A stretch of 64,000 nt of DNA from contig NC_089323.1 in assembly GCF_036669915.1 (NCBI RefSeq), positions 18,774,587-18,838,586 on the forward strand. Reading direction: 5' to 3'. A program made the translations under genes and the position numbers. Positions within the stretch are counted from its first letter, which is position 1, and each line of letters starts with the position of its first letter. The notes under the pieces were generated by a model that saw nothing but the letters and a program-made list of their open reading frames with translations, was not told the DNA's origin and made no database searches. This document shows positions 1 to 15,420 of the stretch, in pieces. The stretch is from Pocillopora verrucosa (taxonomy: Eukaryota > Cnidaria > Anthozoa > Scleractinia > Pocilloporidae).

Positions 1-22
1 CCCAAAGAACTGCTAGCCTCAC

Positions 23-4541
<4,519 letters not shown>

Positions 4542-5811
4542 ATTAAGCCCGTTGCAACATGGCCGAACTGTCTAAAATTCCACTTATGGCAGTACGGTTA
4601 AGTACGGAGATTTCCGTTTGAAATACTTAGCAAGATTTCAGATCATTTTAACGGGTTGTTAACGACCCTGTGAAGAGAATCTCAGCTATCGTTGCAGAAG
4701 AGAATGCTAATTATCCAAACAAAACAAAACAAACGGTGCAAAGAGAGGTATTCTTGTAAGTACTTCGTGACGTAAAATTCTTGATTACTAATCACTTAAG
4801 TAAACTTCTTGAAAGAAAGATGACTCTTGCAAATCGTCCGATAATTCAAGTTGAAGGTAGCAAATTTGAAAAGAATCTAGCACGCCGGATGTAAATTTTT
4901 AAGTTACAGATGTGATGCACAGCTCCTTTTCAGTGAAGAGGGGTCGAAACTGTAGGGCATTTTTCGACTTTTGATTGGTCAAACTACAAAGAAATATTTA
5001 GCGCGAACCAATCAGAGATGGGCTTATTCATAGCCAAAAATAACGCTTAGCCTTAGGCCAAGAGAGATAAATACTGCTGAGTGGTTTACAAATACTGCTA
5101 ATGGGAAAACAGTGCTGTACAATTTCTGTAAAGTGATAGCAATCCATTAAAAATGCGGTGCGTTATAGGGTCATTATGGGAGTGATTTACACTCCGAATG
5201 CGCTTAATCAGGCGTTCTGCTTTCATTTTGCGGTCCGATACAAGCTAACTTGTTCCTGTGCGTAATAACTATGTCAACCGCAAATGCATCTGCTCCGATG
5301 CAAATGAAAATTACTTTCTCTAGATTTTTCCCTGCTAGAGCCTCAAAGAAATATCGCCTAATTCTAATCAGCTCCCTTTGTAAGAAATATCGCGAAATAT
5401 CTATTGCAATAGGGATTTATCTTCTTTTATACATAATTGTATGTTTATAATTTTCATATGTTAAGAATAAAGCAGAACAGTTTTTAAAATGTTTATGGCC
5501 TCGTCTCTTCGTAGTCAAGATGTGTTTCTTTTACCTCATGGCATAATTGTAATATATTTGAAATCTGAGTCCTCGACTTCGGAGCACAAAGTTTAAATTA
5601 CATTTCATATTAGTAAAACTACACTACAAGGACTGCCTTTTTCGGTAATTTCTCTAAACGTTAAAACTAGGTGAAATAGCGTGACTAAAATCGTTGTGAA
5701 AGTCACACAATCGTCGAATAGCGTGACGCTAAAAATTCGCCATTTCAATTCTTGACGTCACTTAATGATTCTTAATTGATCAGATCACTTACTCAAACGT
5801 GCTCATACAAC
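4542..5811. other. Intergenic region between divergent LAP and creatine kinase genes
   Basis: No convincing gene. It holds CCAAT-type motifs (ATTGG near 4975, CCAATCAG near 5007) and two copies of AATAGCGTGAC (about 5676 and 5717). A short open frame at 5250-5450 has no recognisable domain. Both flanking genes should have promoters here. Confidence 0.6.
5753..5760. promoter_or_regulatory. CRE-like palindrome upstream of creatine kinase A
   Basis: A perfect TGACGTCA, the consensus for CREB/ATF binding, sits 51 bp before the start codon. Its use is inferred from motif and position only. Confidence 0.5.
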
Positions 5812-8571
5812 ATGGATCAGCCCTATTTACCAAGCATTACATCTTTCTTCCAAGAATACAAAACCGCTCTGTATGGATTGGCAGCTACTGGCGCACTTGT
5901 CATCGGAATTGGCCTGTATAAGTCTAGCTACGTAGCCTCAGGGTGTGGTCAGACGTTCAAGCAAAGCCAAATCGCGATAGCTGATTACCCAGACATGCGT
6001 ATGTACAATAACTTGCTGGCAAAACACTTAACGCCTCGCCTTTACGCCAAATTGCGAGATAGAAAAACAGCAAGTGGATTTACATTGGACAACGCCATTC
6101 AAACCGGTGTAGACAATCCCGGCCATCCATTTATCCTCACGGTGGGAGCTGTGGCCGGCGACGAGGAGTCGTACAAAACGTTTGCGGAGTTGTTTGACCC
6201 GATTATCGAAGAGCGTCATCATGGCTTCAAGAAAACGGATTTCCATCGAACAGACTTGGATTCGTCTAAAATCCGTGGGGGAAAATTAGACGAACGCTAT
6301 GTACTGTCGTCTCGAGTGCGCACTGGTAGGTCCATCAAGCCTTTTAGTTTACCGCCACACTGTTCGAGAGCGGAGAGACGAAAAGTTGAAAAAATTATTA
6401 CCAGGGCTTTGGCTGGATTACAAGGTATGTCTTACGCTTTGACATCTCCGGAAATATGACTATTAGAGTTCGTATATTGAAGTGATTGACGTGAAAATCT
6501 TCACGCACCATTCTTCCTGCTTCACACACTTCAATCGAAGCGCATCAGATAAAACCATCTAGAGCGCGTTGGAGCAACCAAATGATCGCTTCCGTTCATG
6601 CTGGCAAAATATGCAGTGCCCCTTTAACAAACAAAATTTCCTTCAGGAATTTAATGTTATTGGTAAAATTCCAGGTGAATTATCTGGTCGTTACTACCCC
6701 TTGGGCGAGATGACACCAGATGAGCAACAGCAATTGATTGACGATCACTTCCTGTTTGACAAACCAGTCTCCCCACTACTCACGTGCGCCGGCATGGCAC
6801 GTGACTGGCCTGACGCACGTGGAATCTGGCACAACCACGACAAGAACTTCCTTATTTGGGTCAACGAGGAGGACCACATGCGCATCATTTCTATGGAGAG
6901 AGAGGGAGACATGCGCGCAGTGTTTGATCGCTTTTGTCGAGGGCTTCATGAAGTGGAAAGACTTATTCAACGTCAAAAGCACGAATTTATGTGGAATGAA
7001 CACTTGGGATACATCCTCACCTGCCCTTCCAATCTTGGAACAGGACTCAGGGCTGGAGTGCATATTAAACTACCACTTCTTTCAAAGGTGCCACCTTCTA
7101 TCAAATAGTAGTAATAGCATAACTATAAAAGATAGCGTTACTGGCATAAACATTCTTAAAAAAAAATTGTTACTACTCACTAAACTAAAAAGGATCTTCA
7201 GACTTGAATCGTCACTATCGCGTACCCATCAGAACTTCCTTTTCTTTCTTTCTCTCTCTTTCCCTTCTTACTTAAAGTCCAACCTCCACTTCCCTTTGAA
7301 CTGTTGCCTTCCTTTAACCCGTTGATCCCTAAGAGTGACTAGCATCTAATTTCTCCCAACAATATCCGCCTTGAATCAAACATTAAGGTCATGAGAATAA
7401 AGGAAATGATCACCAACTAAAGGGGCTGTTGACTGTTCAACAAATTCTCCTTGTCAGCACCTTAGGAAATGTTTTGAGATCAGTATGAAGAATATGCATA
7501 CCGATGTTAGCGTGTAAAGGGTGAAAAAAAAACTTCAAACCGTTCCAATATTTCTTTGAGTCATGTTTACTTCAGATGGTCAAACGAATTGCTTTTTGCT
7601 GAGACGATCCATTATAGTTTCTTCCGCAAGTTGAATACCTTAATCAACAAATCTCACAACAAGATTGCTTTGAATATTTGCAGAACCCACGATTTAATGA
7701 AATTCTGGAATATTTGCGACTACAGAAACGAGGAACTGGTAAGTATGAGTCCTATTCGGTTACTCTTTACTCGTTCCCTTTGTAAAAAAAAAGTCAAAAA
7801 GTACCTTTTGAGAGAAGATTTAGGAAAACATCTGACACAAATTAACAATAAAAAGTGTCAAGAAAGATGGACGACGGGTGTCCGATGCAGCTACTTAACC
7901 CTTTAACTCCCAAGATCTCATTAGTAATCCTCCTCATTGTCTGCCAAACGATTCTAACATATTAGTTTGGAGAATTCGGTACCGGATCAATTAGTGATGC
8001 CTCGTCTCTGCAACTGGAACCAGCCAATATGTTAGTTTTGCTTTGCTGCACACTAAAGTCGCTTCAGTAGTCTGGCATCATCTTCTTAACCAATCAGGGA
8101 CGTAGTTACATCCGTTTCGCCCCGCTTAAAACCGAGTTCTCATTGGTTCTTGTTTGTATATCTCTTTGCTCTACTTGGAGGTTGGGAAGAGAAGATTAGT
8201 TTGGTTTTAGTTTTCCGACATTCAATCAAAAATTTGGAATAATGAGTTCGAAAGTGCACGTAAGATGGTCGAGAGTGTACCTCTACTTTTAATTCAACGC
8301 ATATCATATTTCTACCCGATAATTCGTAGGAACATTCAGTGCTTTCTTGCTTTTAAAACCATTACAATCTATCTACTCAACAGGAGGAGTGGACACGGCA
8401 GCCAAAGGAAGCGTTTTCGACATCTCGAACCTGGACAGGCTTGGTTTCTCTGAAGTGGAACTTGTCCAGAAAGTGATTGACGGTGTTGGTCTCCTAATAG
8501 TGATGGAGAAGAGACTGGAAGCTGGCCTACCAATAAATGACCTTATACCGTCGTCAACGAAATCGGAGTGA
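5812..8571 (+). CDS. Creatine kinase A, probably mitochondrial type
   Basis: Four exons: 5812-6424, 6675-7087, 7684-7738 and 8384-8571, giving 422 aa. The enzyme transfers phosphate between ATP and creatine. The guanidino-kinase signature [15 protein letters not shown] holds the reactive Cys (about C321); SSRVRTGR and [11 protein letters not shown] are nucleotide/active-site motifs. GVDNPGHPF is typical of creatine rather than arginine kinases. The N-terminus before DYPDM is about 55 residues long with a hydrophobic stretch (about 20-34), as expected for a mitochondrial presequence. ATG at 5812 is used because the frame upstream has no other ATG. The short third exon (55 bp) encodes RLQKRGT and was found by phase matching. 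AATAAA follows the stop. Confidence 0.95.
7314..7523 (+). repeat. Family B inverted-repeat element (MITE-like)
   Basis: About 200 bp in intron 2 of creatine kinase A, from TTAACCCGTTGATCCCTAAG to a GTGTAAAGGG end. Typical interior blocks are CATTAAGGTCATGAGAATAA and CAAATTCTCCTTGTCAGCAC. Confidence 0.75.
7898..8020 (-). repeat. Family A element, truncated
   Basis: Starts with the intact terminus TTAACCCTTTAACTCCCAAG and the GATCTCATTAGTAAT block in intron 3 of creatine kinase A. The second half is replaced by unrelated sequence. Confidence 0.7.
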
Positions 8572-8636
8572 ATTCCATGATGAAGACAGGACAGGACAAC
8601 TTCTATGACGAGCCAAACGGAAAATGACAAATGTAA

Positions 8637-8642
8637 AATAAA
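8637..8642 (+). terminator. Poly(A) signal of creatine kinase A
   Basis: AATAAA 66 bp after the stop codon, the first canonical signal downstream of the gene. Confidence 0.6.
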
Positions 8643-8997
8643 CTCGCAGTTGTTCGTGGCAAGCTCACTTGCTTCACGAGGGCGAAACTGCTTCTGAATC
8701 AGTGCAATTACCGATGTAAGGAGTAGCATATTTTCAAAGACCTTTTCAAGCTTTCCTTTCAACCTACTGTCATTTAATAATGAATTGAATGTAGTCTTGG
8801 GAGAGAGTGTTGTTCTTTGCATCTAAAATTCACAGCCAAACAGATTGGGAAAAAAGATGGATCAAATACGAATAAAAAGATAAAACACCTCAAAAAAACC
8901 TCTTGAAGATTTCTTTAAAAAACACATAAGCTGAACTAAGTATTATCAAGCGTCTAGAGTGGAGAATTATATAAAACAAAGGAGCGCACCTTTCAAA

Positions 8998-9213
8998 TAA
9001 CCCTTTACACCCTGACATCAATATCCATATTCTCCACACCTATTTCTTTACCTTCCCTACATTACTGACAAGGAGAATTTGGTTGACAATCAGGAGCTTC
9101 TTAAACTGGTGATCATTTCCTATGTTCTCATGACTTTTACATATGATTCTAGGGTAATACAGTAATGAGAAATTGGAAGTCAGTCACCCTTAGGGCCTAT
9201 GGTAAAGGGTTAA
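8998..9213 (-). repeat. Family B element, complete
   Basis: Runs from TAACCCTTTACACCCTGACA to GGTAAAGGGTTAA between the gene's poly(A) signal and the retrotransposon remnant. Confidence 0.75.
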
Positions 9214-9214
9214 A

Positions 9215-9930
9215 TAAGAAATCGTCTGAAGAAAATATTGCCTTTTGAACTGAGGATAGAAATATATCGTGCTTTCATAGCACTGCATTTCAATTACTGC
9301 TTAGAGTCGTGGCATCACTGTTGTAAAAGAAGTTCCGGCAAACTTGAAAAAGTAAATGAATGAGCACTTTGCTTTGTGACACGGGACAAGTCAACCACGT
9401 ACGAGACGTTGCTAAAACAACTAAACCTGCTGTCTCTATTTAATCAAAGAATTGTTAGAATAGCCACCGGTGTCTACAAAGCTATCCATGAGTATAAAGT
9501 CCCTACAGGAATAGGAGAGCTATTGCATGAACGCGATCAACTAATTATGATCTTAGAGGAAAACACATCCTCGAGCTACCCAAAGTAAATACAACCACCT
9601 ATGGTCTTAAATCGTGGCGTTATACTGCAGCTAAGATTTGGAAAACTCTTCCGGATCAGTTTCGTGCCGCTGATAAAATCGGAACATTTAAGAACTTGAT
9701 GTCTATGTTTGATTTCACAAATTTTACATTTTAATCGTGATTTACTCTTAGTTTTAATAATTTTTTAATTGTATAAATATATTTTTATATAGGTTTTTAA
9801 GAGAAATCTTCTCTTTCTATGATTATTTCTAGTTTATTTATTTACTTTTCGTGGCATGTCTGTAAAGTAGCTAATTAGCTGAGAACATTTGACCACATTA
9901 AATAAAGGTTATTGTATTGTAAGAAAACGT
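9215..9930 (+). mobile_element. 3' end of a non-LTR (LINE, CR1/L2-like) retrotransposon, decayed
   Basis: Three broken frames together read as the C-terminal tail of a LINE reverse transcriptase. The first holds RAFIALHFNYCLESWHHC and KLEKVNE, the second (9376-9588) RDKSTTYETLLKQLNLLSLF, the third VNTTTYGLKSWRYTAAKIW and ends at a TAA near 9735. In-frame stops and a frame change near 9580 show it is dead. AATAAAGG followed by short ATTGT repeats near 9900-9920 looks like the element's 3' terminus. Clade assignment is by general resemblance; the catalytic FADD-box part is absent. Confidence 0.7.
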
Positions 9931-11234
9931 TTTCTGTATCTTTTTTGTGTTTCGTTTAATAAGCGCAATTTTCTGGTTATGGTTCCACTGTAAAGAAACT
10001 CTAACTTGAAAGAGTAAATATCTTATCGGTCTCTTCTTTTTTACGAGTGAATTTTTTCAAAACCTCCGTACATATTTAAGGAGGTTTGGAGCAGGAAAGA
10101 CGAAGGTAACTTCGAGTGAGAAGAAAATACTAGCTCTGAATTGCGTTTTTTTTTTCTAGATCTCTCTTGAAATAATTAAAATATTTTCAAGAAGAACGGA
10201 GATATGTAGGGTCAAGTGGTCCTCTTCTTCAAATCTCACTTCCATCAGAGACTAGCCATTATTTATCATGGTAGGGGGGAGGTGTTTGGGGAGATTCCAT
10301 GGTTTTCAGGGAACAGACTGCCAGTTAACTGCCAATGAGGGGATCAGAAGATTATACCAGGCCTTGTGTGGTGATCGGTCAAATTTCATCGCAACTCGAT
10401 CAACATACTCGGACCCCTCCCCTGAGCGATAAAATATGACCGGACCCTATCATTGGAAGGTCTGGCTGCGAGACTACCCTTATATCTCAACGATAACCCA
10501 AAGAGTGATCACCGCAAGCTTCTTTATCTCTCAGGTTACAGATGTTCATTGTCCGCTCTTGGCTGGTAAAAAAAATATAATTTACAAAAAGCTCTCCTAA
10601 TTCAGGAATTATGTCTGGAATACTAGTTTCCAGTTCTACTCTTAGATAGAAAGGGAGCAAGGAGAGAAAAACTGAACAAAGAAAGGCCCGTTAGGGACGG
10701 GTCATTATTTATCACGGGGGAGGGGAGGTCGGGGAATTTTGCTATGTCAATGAAATTTACCAGATCCCCCCTAAGGCCCTGTAGTATTTTAATGACCCCG
10801 CCTCATTGTCAGTCAATTTAAATAGTTCCACTTTATACTCTGTTAGCAACGACCGACCCCGACCCCCCCCCCCACTTCCCCCTGAAAACCATGTGACTGC
10901 CACCAAACTTTGTCTCTTTTTCCGATAAAAGGATAAGCAACCTCTTACAAAACCAAGATTGCAGTCTATCAGGGCCTTGCCCTTACCTCAAACCGAAAAT
11001 TTTCACCCCCCCCCCTATAAACCTGACTAGAAAAAATAGACGATAATTTCTTGTGGGGATAGCCTTTAAGGTAAGATAATGGGGCGGGAGGGGGGGGGTC
11101 CTTGACCCCCCTCTTTAAAAAGAAGTGATAATGATAAAAACAAATGGGAATGTTCCCAAATGTCAGTAAGACACTAGAGTAATACCCCCTCTCCCACCTC
11201 TACAGAACCCCAAATCGCAAACACTAATTGAACA
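9931..11234. other. Intergenic sequence with a dispersed GTCATTATTTATC repeat and G/C homopolymers
   Basis: No gene seen. Two diverged copies of a module beginning near CATTATTTATCA and running into G-rich sequence lie at about 10255-10445 and 10700-10880. They share phrases such as GGGGAGGTCGGGG and GACCCC. A related module is at 35805-35930. Long C or G runs occur near 10860, 11008 and 11090. Confidence 0.5.
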
Positions 11235-12252
11235 CTGCTGGCCGATTTTGGAATTTGGATTTTGGACACTAATGGCCAATTTTGGACTTTGAATTTTGGA
11301 CATTAATGGCCGTGTTTGGATTTTGGATACTAGTAGCCGATTTTGGATTTTGGATTTTGGATTTTGGATTTTGGATTTTGGATTTTGGACCCTAAAGGCC
11401 GTTTTTGGATTTTGGACACTAATGGCCGTTTTGGGGTTTTGGAACCTTGTGGCCGATTTTGGATTTTGGACCCAAGTAGGCGATTATGGATGTTAGCCTG
11501 ATGGCCGATTATGGATTTTGGACCCTAGTGGCCGTTTTTGGATTTTGGACACTAGTGGCCGTTTTTGGATTATGGACACCAGTGGCCGTTTTTGAATTTT
11601 GGACAATAGTGGCCATTTTTTTGGATTTGGACGCTAGTGGCCGATTTTGGACACTATTGGCCATTTTTTTGGATTTGGACACTAGTGGCCGATTTTGGAT
11701 TTTGGACCCTAGAAGCCGATTTTGGATTTTAGACCCTAGTGGCCGTTTTTGGATTTGGACACTAGTGGCCGATTTTGGATTTTGGACAATAGTGGCCGAT
11801 TTTGGATTTTAGACCCTAGTGGCCGATTTTGGATTTTAGACCCTAGTGGCCGTTTTTGGATTTTGGACACTAGTGGCCGTTTTTGGATTTTGGACCCTTG
11901 TGGCCGATTTTGGATTTTGGACCCTTGTGGCCGATTTTGAATTTTGGACCCTAGTGGCCATATTTTGGATTTTGGACACTAGTGGCCGATTTTGGATTTA
12001 TGACCCTGGTAGCCGATTTTGGATTTTCTACCCTAGTGGTCGTTTTTTGATTTTGGACACCAGTGGCCGATCTTGGAGTTTGGACACTAGTGGCCGATTT
12101 TGAATTTTGGACAGTAGTGGCCGTTTTTTTAATTCAGACACTAGTGGACATTTTTTAGGATTTGGACACTAGTGGCCGACTTTGGATTTTGGACCCTAGT
12201 GGCCGATTTGGATTTTGGGCCCTAGAGGCTGATTTTCGATTTTGGACACCAG
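11235..12252. repeat. Minisatellite, about 30-bp unit (GGACACTAGTGGCCGATTTT)
   Basis: About 34 tandem units of a roughly 30-bp sequence: TTTTGGATTTTGGAC followed by a variable A/C CTAGTGGCCG block. Because 30 is divisible by three, several frames stay open and spell GRFWILD repeats, but these have no independent support as protein. It lies just beyond the poly(A) signal of creatine kinase B. Related arrays in opposite orientation are in an NDC1 intron and a HYI intron. Confidence 0.95.
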
Positions 12253-12323
12253 TTCCCATTGTGATTTCCCTCGCCATTTTGTAAAAAAGAATCAGTCTGA
12301 TACAGGTTTTACATTTTCATGTC

Positions 12324-12329
12324 TTTATT
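12324..12329 (-). terminator. Poly(A) signal of creatine kinase B
   Basis: AATAAA on the minus strand, about 260 bp past the stop codon and about 70 bp before the minisatellite edge. Confidence 0.55.
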
Positions 12330-12586
12330 TCAACACGCCCTTTTTTTTACTTTTCGCAATGGCATATCTTTGCTTCAAAACTTGAAGCGGCTTGTCAAGG
12401 TGCAGTAGGCCCACCGCCAGGTAAGTAACACCTACCACGGATAAACTGCACAGCGGTCATCCTTAATACATTACACGCGCGGTGACCGGTTCAATTCATT
12501 TAACAATGTTTCTTGACAAGCCTAAGCTGTAAGCAAGCGATGCAACAAAGCAAATACAACAGCAACCAGCATCCGTCACGAACTCC

Positions 12587-14866
12587 TTATTTGGGAATGA
12601 GGTCGTCAATGCTCTTGTTCTTTTCCAGTCTCTTCTCTATGTTGATGAGAAGATTGACGCCGTCAATCACGGTCTGAACAAGCTCCACCTCCGAATAACC
12701 GAGACGATCTGAGTTGGAGATGTCAAAAGTGCTTCCGACGGCTGCCGTGTCAACCCCACCTGAAATGAAAAAACACAAGTAAGCATGCTCAATGAAAACC
12801 AAATGATTATATCACGCACCCTCCAAAAACTAACATTACGTTTTCTTGAGGAAACATTCGATCTTACCGGTTCCGCGCTTCTGCAATCTCAACTTGTCCA
12901 GAATGTCGCCAAATCTTGAATCCTAGAAAACAAGACACGTTTAATAAAAATCACTCAATAAACGTGTCGTAAATTCATGTCATAATTATCCAGCTTTTTT
13001 AATAGTCTTTACCCTTCCTCTTTACGATATCACGGATGTCTGGGGAATATTTGACTAACAACTGGAAGGATTTTCCGTAACAACCTACATGACTTCGAAA
13101 AGAGCACAGAAGTAACCGTAAGGGGTAGGCTGGTGGGATGCAGAGGGGGCAAAGTGGATATCTAGGAAGTGCACAGATGTTTTATTGTAAAAAGACCTCT
13201 CAAGGTCAAGGAATGTTAAGTTCAAGGAACGTTTTGGAAACCACTCCACATCAATTGCTATTTAGCCCACTGATGTTTTAGGATTTGCGCTGAGTTTTAA
13301 ACTTAGCTTTCACTTGGTTAATATGACAAGCAACATTCTTACCTTGGCAAGGTGGGGTAGTTTGACGTGCACTCCAGCCCTAAGACCGGTTCCAAGATTG
13401 GATGGACACGTGAGGATATAACCCAAGTGTTGATTCCACATATACTCGTGTCCTCTGCGCTTGATAAGTCTTTCCACTTCATTGAGCCCGCGACAAAAGC
13501 GATCAAACACTGAGCGCATGTCTCCTCCTTTCTCCATGGAAATGACACGCGTGTGGTCCTCCTCGTTGACCCAAACAAGGAAGTTCTTGTCCTTGTTGTG
13601 CCAGATTCCACGCGCGTCAGGCCAGTCACGTGCCATGCCGGCGCACGTGAGGAGTGGAGAGACTGGTTTGTCAAACAGGAAGTGATCGTCAATCAATTGC
13701 TGTTGTTCGGCTGCGGTCATACCGTTCAGAGGATAATAGCTTCCAGAAAGGTTACCTGAAAGTCGTGAAGAGGTCAACGAATCATGTCATGTTACTCCTT
13801 AAAGTAAAAGGACAAAAACGCGCGCTTTCGTAGTTCAAATTTAAGAAAACATGAGACGCGTTTGCGTTTGCGTGAGCTGATCCTTCTAATTTCCTTTACT
13901 ATTCTAAACTAGTATGTTTGTGAACCAATCAAAGCACACAAAATGATTCATTGTGACGCGATTTCAAAACGAACAATTATGGAATGCTTAATCATTTCGT
14001 TACTGGCAGTAATTACCACGTGTGGAAAACGTAATCATGATCTGGAATGAACTCAATTTAAGGATCTTGCGTGACCATAGAAAAAGTATATTTTTTTGCA
14101 TAGAGATTTTTCATCATTATTTAACTTCTTCCTCTCCAAACCTACCCTTTCCATTTTGTATTAAGCACAAAATTACAACTAGGCTTTTGAGAATCATTTT
14201 AGTGTACTTCTCCCGCACGCGCAACAGATTTTTCTTTCACAAGTAAAACAGTTCACCTTTCAGACCGTCCAAGGCTTCGCAAACAATGTTTTCCACTTCC
14301 CTTCGCTCCGCGCGTGAACAGTGAGGCGGTAGGCTGAACCCACGAATCGATCGTCCGGTGCGCACGCGCGAAGACAACACATAGTGATCGTCAAATTTCC
14401 CGCCACGGATCTTAGAGGCGTCCAGGTCAGTTTTGTGCATATCGGTTTTCTTGAAGCCATTGTGGCGCTCTTCGATAATCGGATCAAAAAGGTCCGCGAA
14501 AGTTTCGTACGACTCTTCGTCTCCTGCAACGGCTCCAACAGTGAGGATGAAAGGATGGCCGGGGTTGTCAACACCAGTTTGAATGGCCTGGTCCAATGTA
14601 AATCCACTGGAGGTCACTTTATCGCGAAGTTTGCTGTACAAGCGCGGTGTCAGATGCTTCGCCATCAAGTTGTTGTGGTGGCGGAGATCGGGGTAGTCCG
14701 CCATTGCAGGGAAGCCGCGGTCATCGAAATCTTTTGCAGCCTTATCGCGGGCTTGAACTGCTTTGTACGTAAGGGCAGCTATAAGAGCCCCACCCACGCC
14801 GATAGTCGTCCAAAAACAACTCTTAGGACACTTTTTGGACATGTTTGAAATCGCACCAAAAACCAT
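12587..14866 (-). CDS. Creatine kinase B, probably mitochondrial type
   Basis: Four minus-strand exons: 14257-14866, 13343-13755, 12868-12922 and 12587-12759, giving 416 aa. It has the same ATP:creatine phosphotransferase signatures as copy [29 protein letters not shown] and [15 protein letters not shown] with the reactive Cys near 320. Exon 2 (413 bp), exon 3 (55 bp) and all junction phases are identical to copy A, so the two arose by duplication. The leader [17 protein letters not shown], then a Gly/Ala-rich hydrophobic stretch and a DYPDLR start of the mature domain, resembles mitochondrial creatine kinase presequences. A second Met (residue 9) could also be the start. It is convergent with copy A. 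Confidence 0.95.
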
Positions 14867-15420
14867 ATTCCAAATTTTTAAAGCAGCGCGTTAAGACGTG
14901 TTGCCCCACGACAATTTTGCCTTTGAACTTAATGATAAATTAGGTATTGTTGAATGTCTAATTGTTTATCTAATTAAGATAACTAGCTAATGATAATTAA
15001 ATAAAAAAAAAAGAACACCAAGTCAACCATCAGTCTTCTAATCATAACTCACAAATAACTATTTATTCACAATCTAGAGAAAGAATTACAAAAAGCAGTA
15101 GTAAAGTCCGAACCCATTTGAAGTGACGCGAATTACCAACAACATTATAACAATTTTTCTGCTTTTACCTCTGATCAAGCTGTACTAACACAAAAGGGAA
15201 TAATCAAAATAGTCCTGCAAGTGGTTTTATCAAGTTTTCAAAGTTAAACCACTAAACGCAGGCATATTATCGTACTTCTTTTAATTACTTTTGACAAAGC
15301 TACCTTTCCAAACACGGCACTTTTCGGAAGAAAAAACTTTCAAAAAAGGATTCCAAAAATTGCACCAAAGTCTAAGATTGAATCTAATTTTTCCAAAAAA
15401 ATGTACATTAAGGCTGTATC
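14867..15420. other. Intergenic, creatine kinase B upstream / NDC1 downstream
   Basis: AT-rich, no ORF or recognised repeat. It must contain the promoter of creatine kinase B and the NDC1 3' UTR; a minus-strand AATAAA is present near 15061-15067. Confidence 0.5.

Noticed and set aside
5250-5450. 66-residue open frame with a hydrophobic C-terminus upstream of creatine kinase A
   Set aside because: No recognisable domain, short, and within an AT-rich divergent upstream region; compatible with chance.
5776-5811. Earlier start for creatine kinase A
   Set aside because: The frame extends to 5776 but that codon is TTG; the first ATG is at 5812.
11296-12103. Overlapping open frames encoding GRFWILD / FGFWTLVA repeats as a possible repetitive protein
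   Set aside because: They arise because the minisatellite unit is a multiple of three and poor in stops. Several frames are open at once, unit changes are not biased to codon positions, and related arrays lie in introns.
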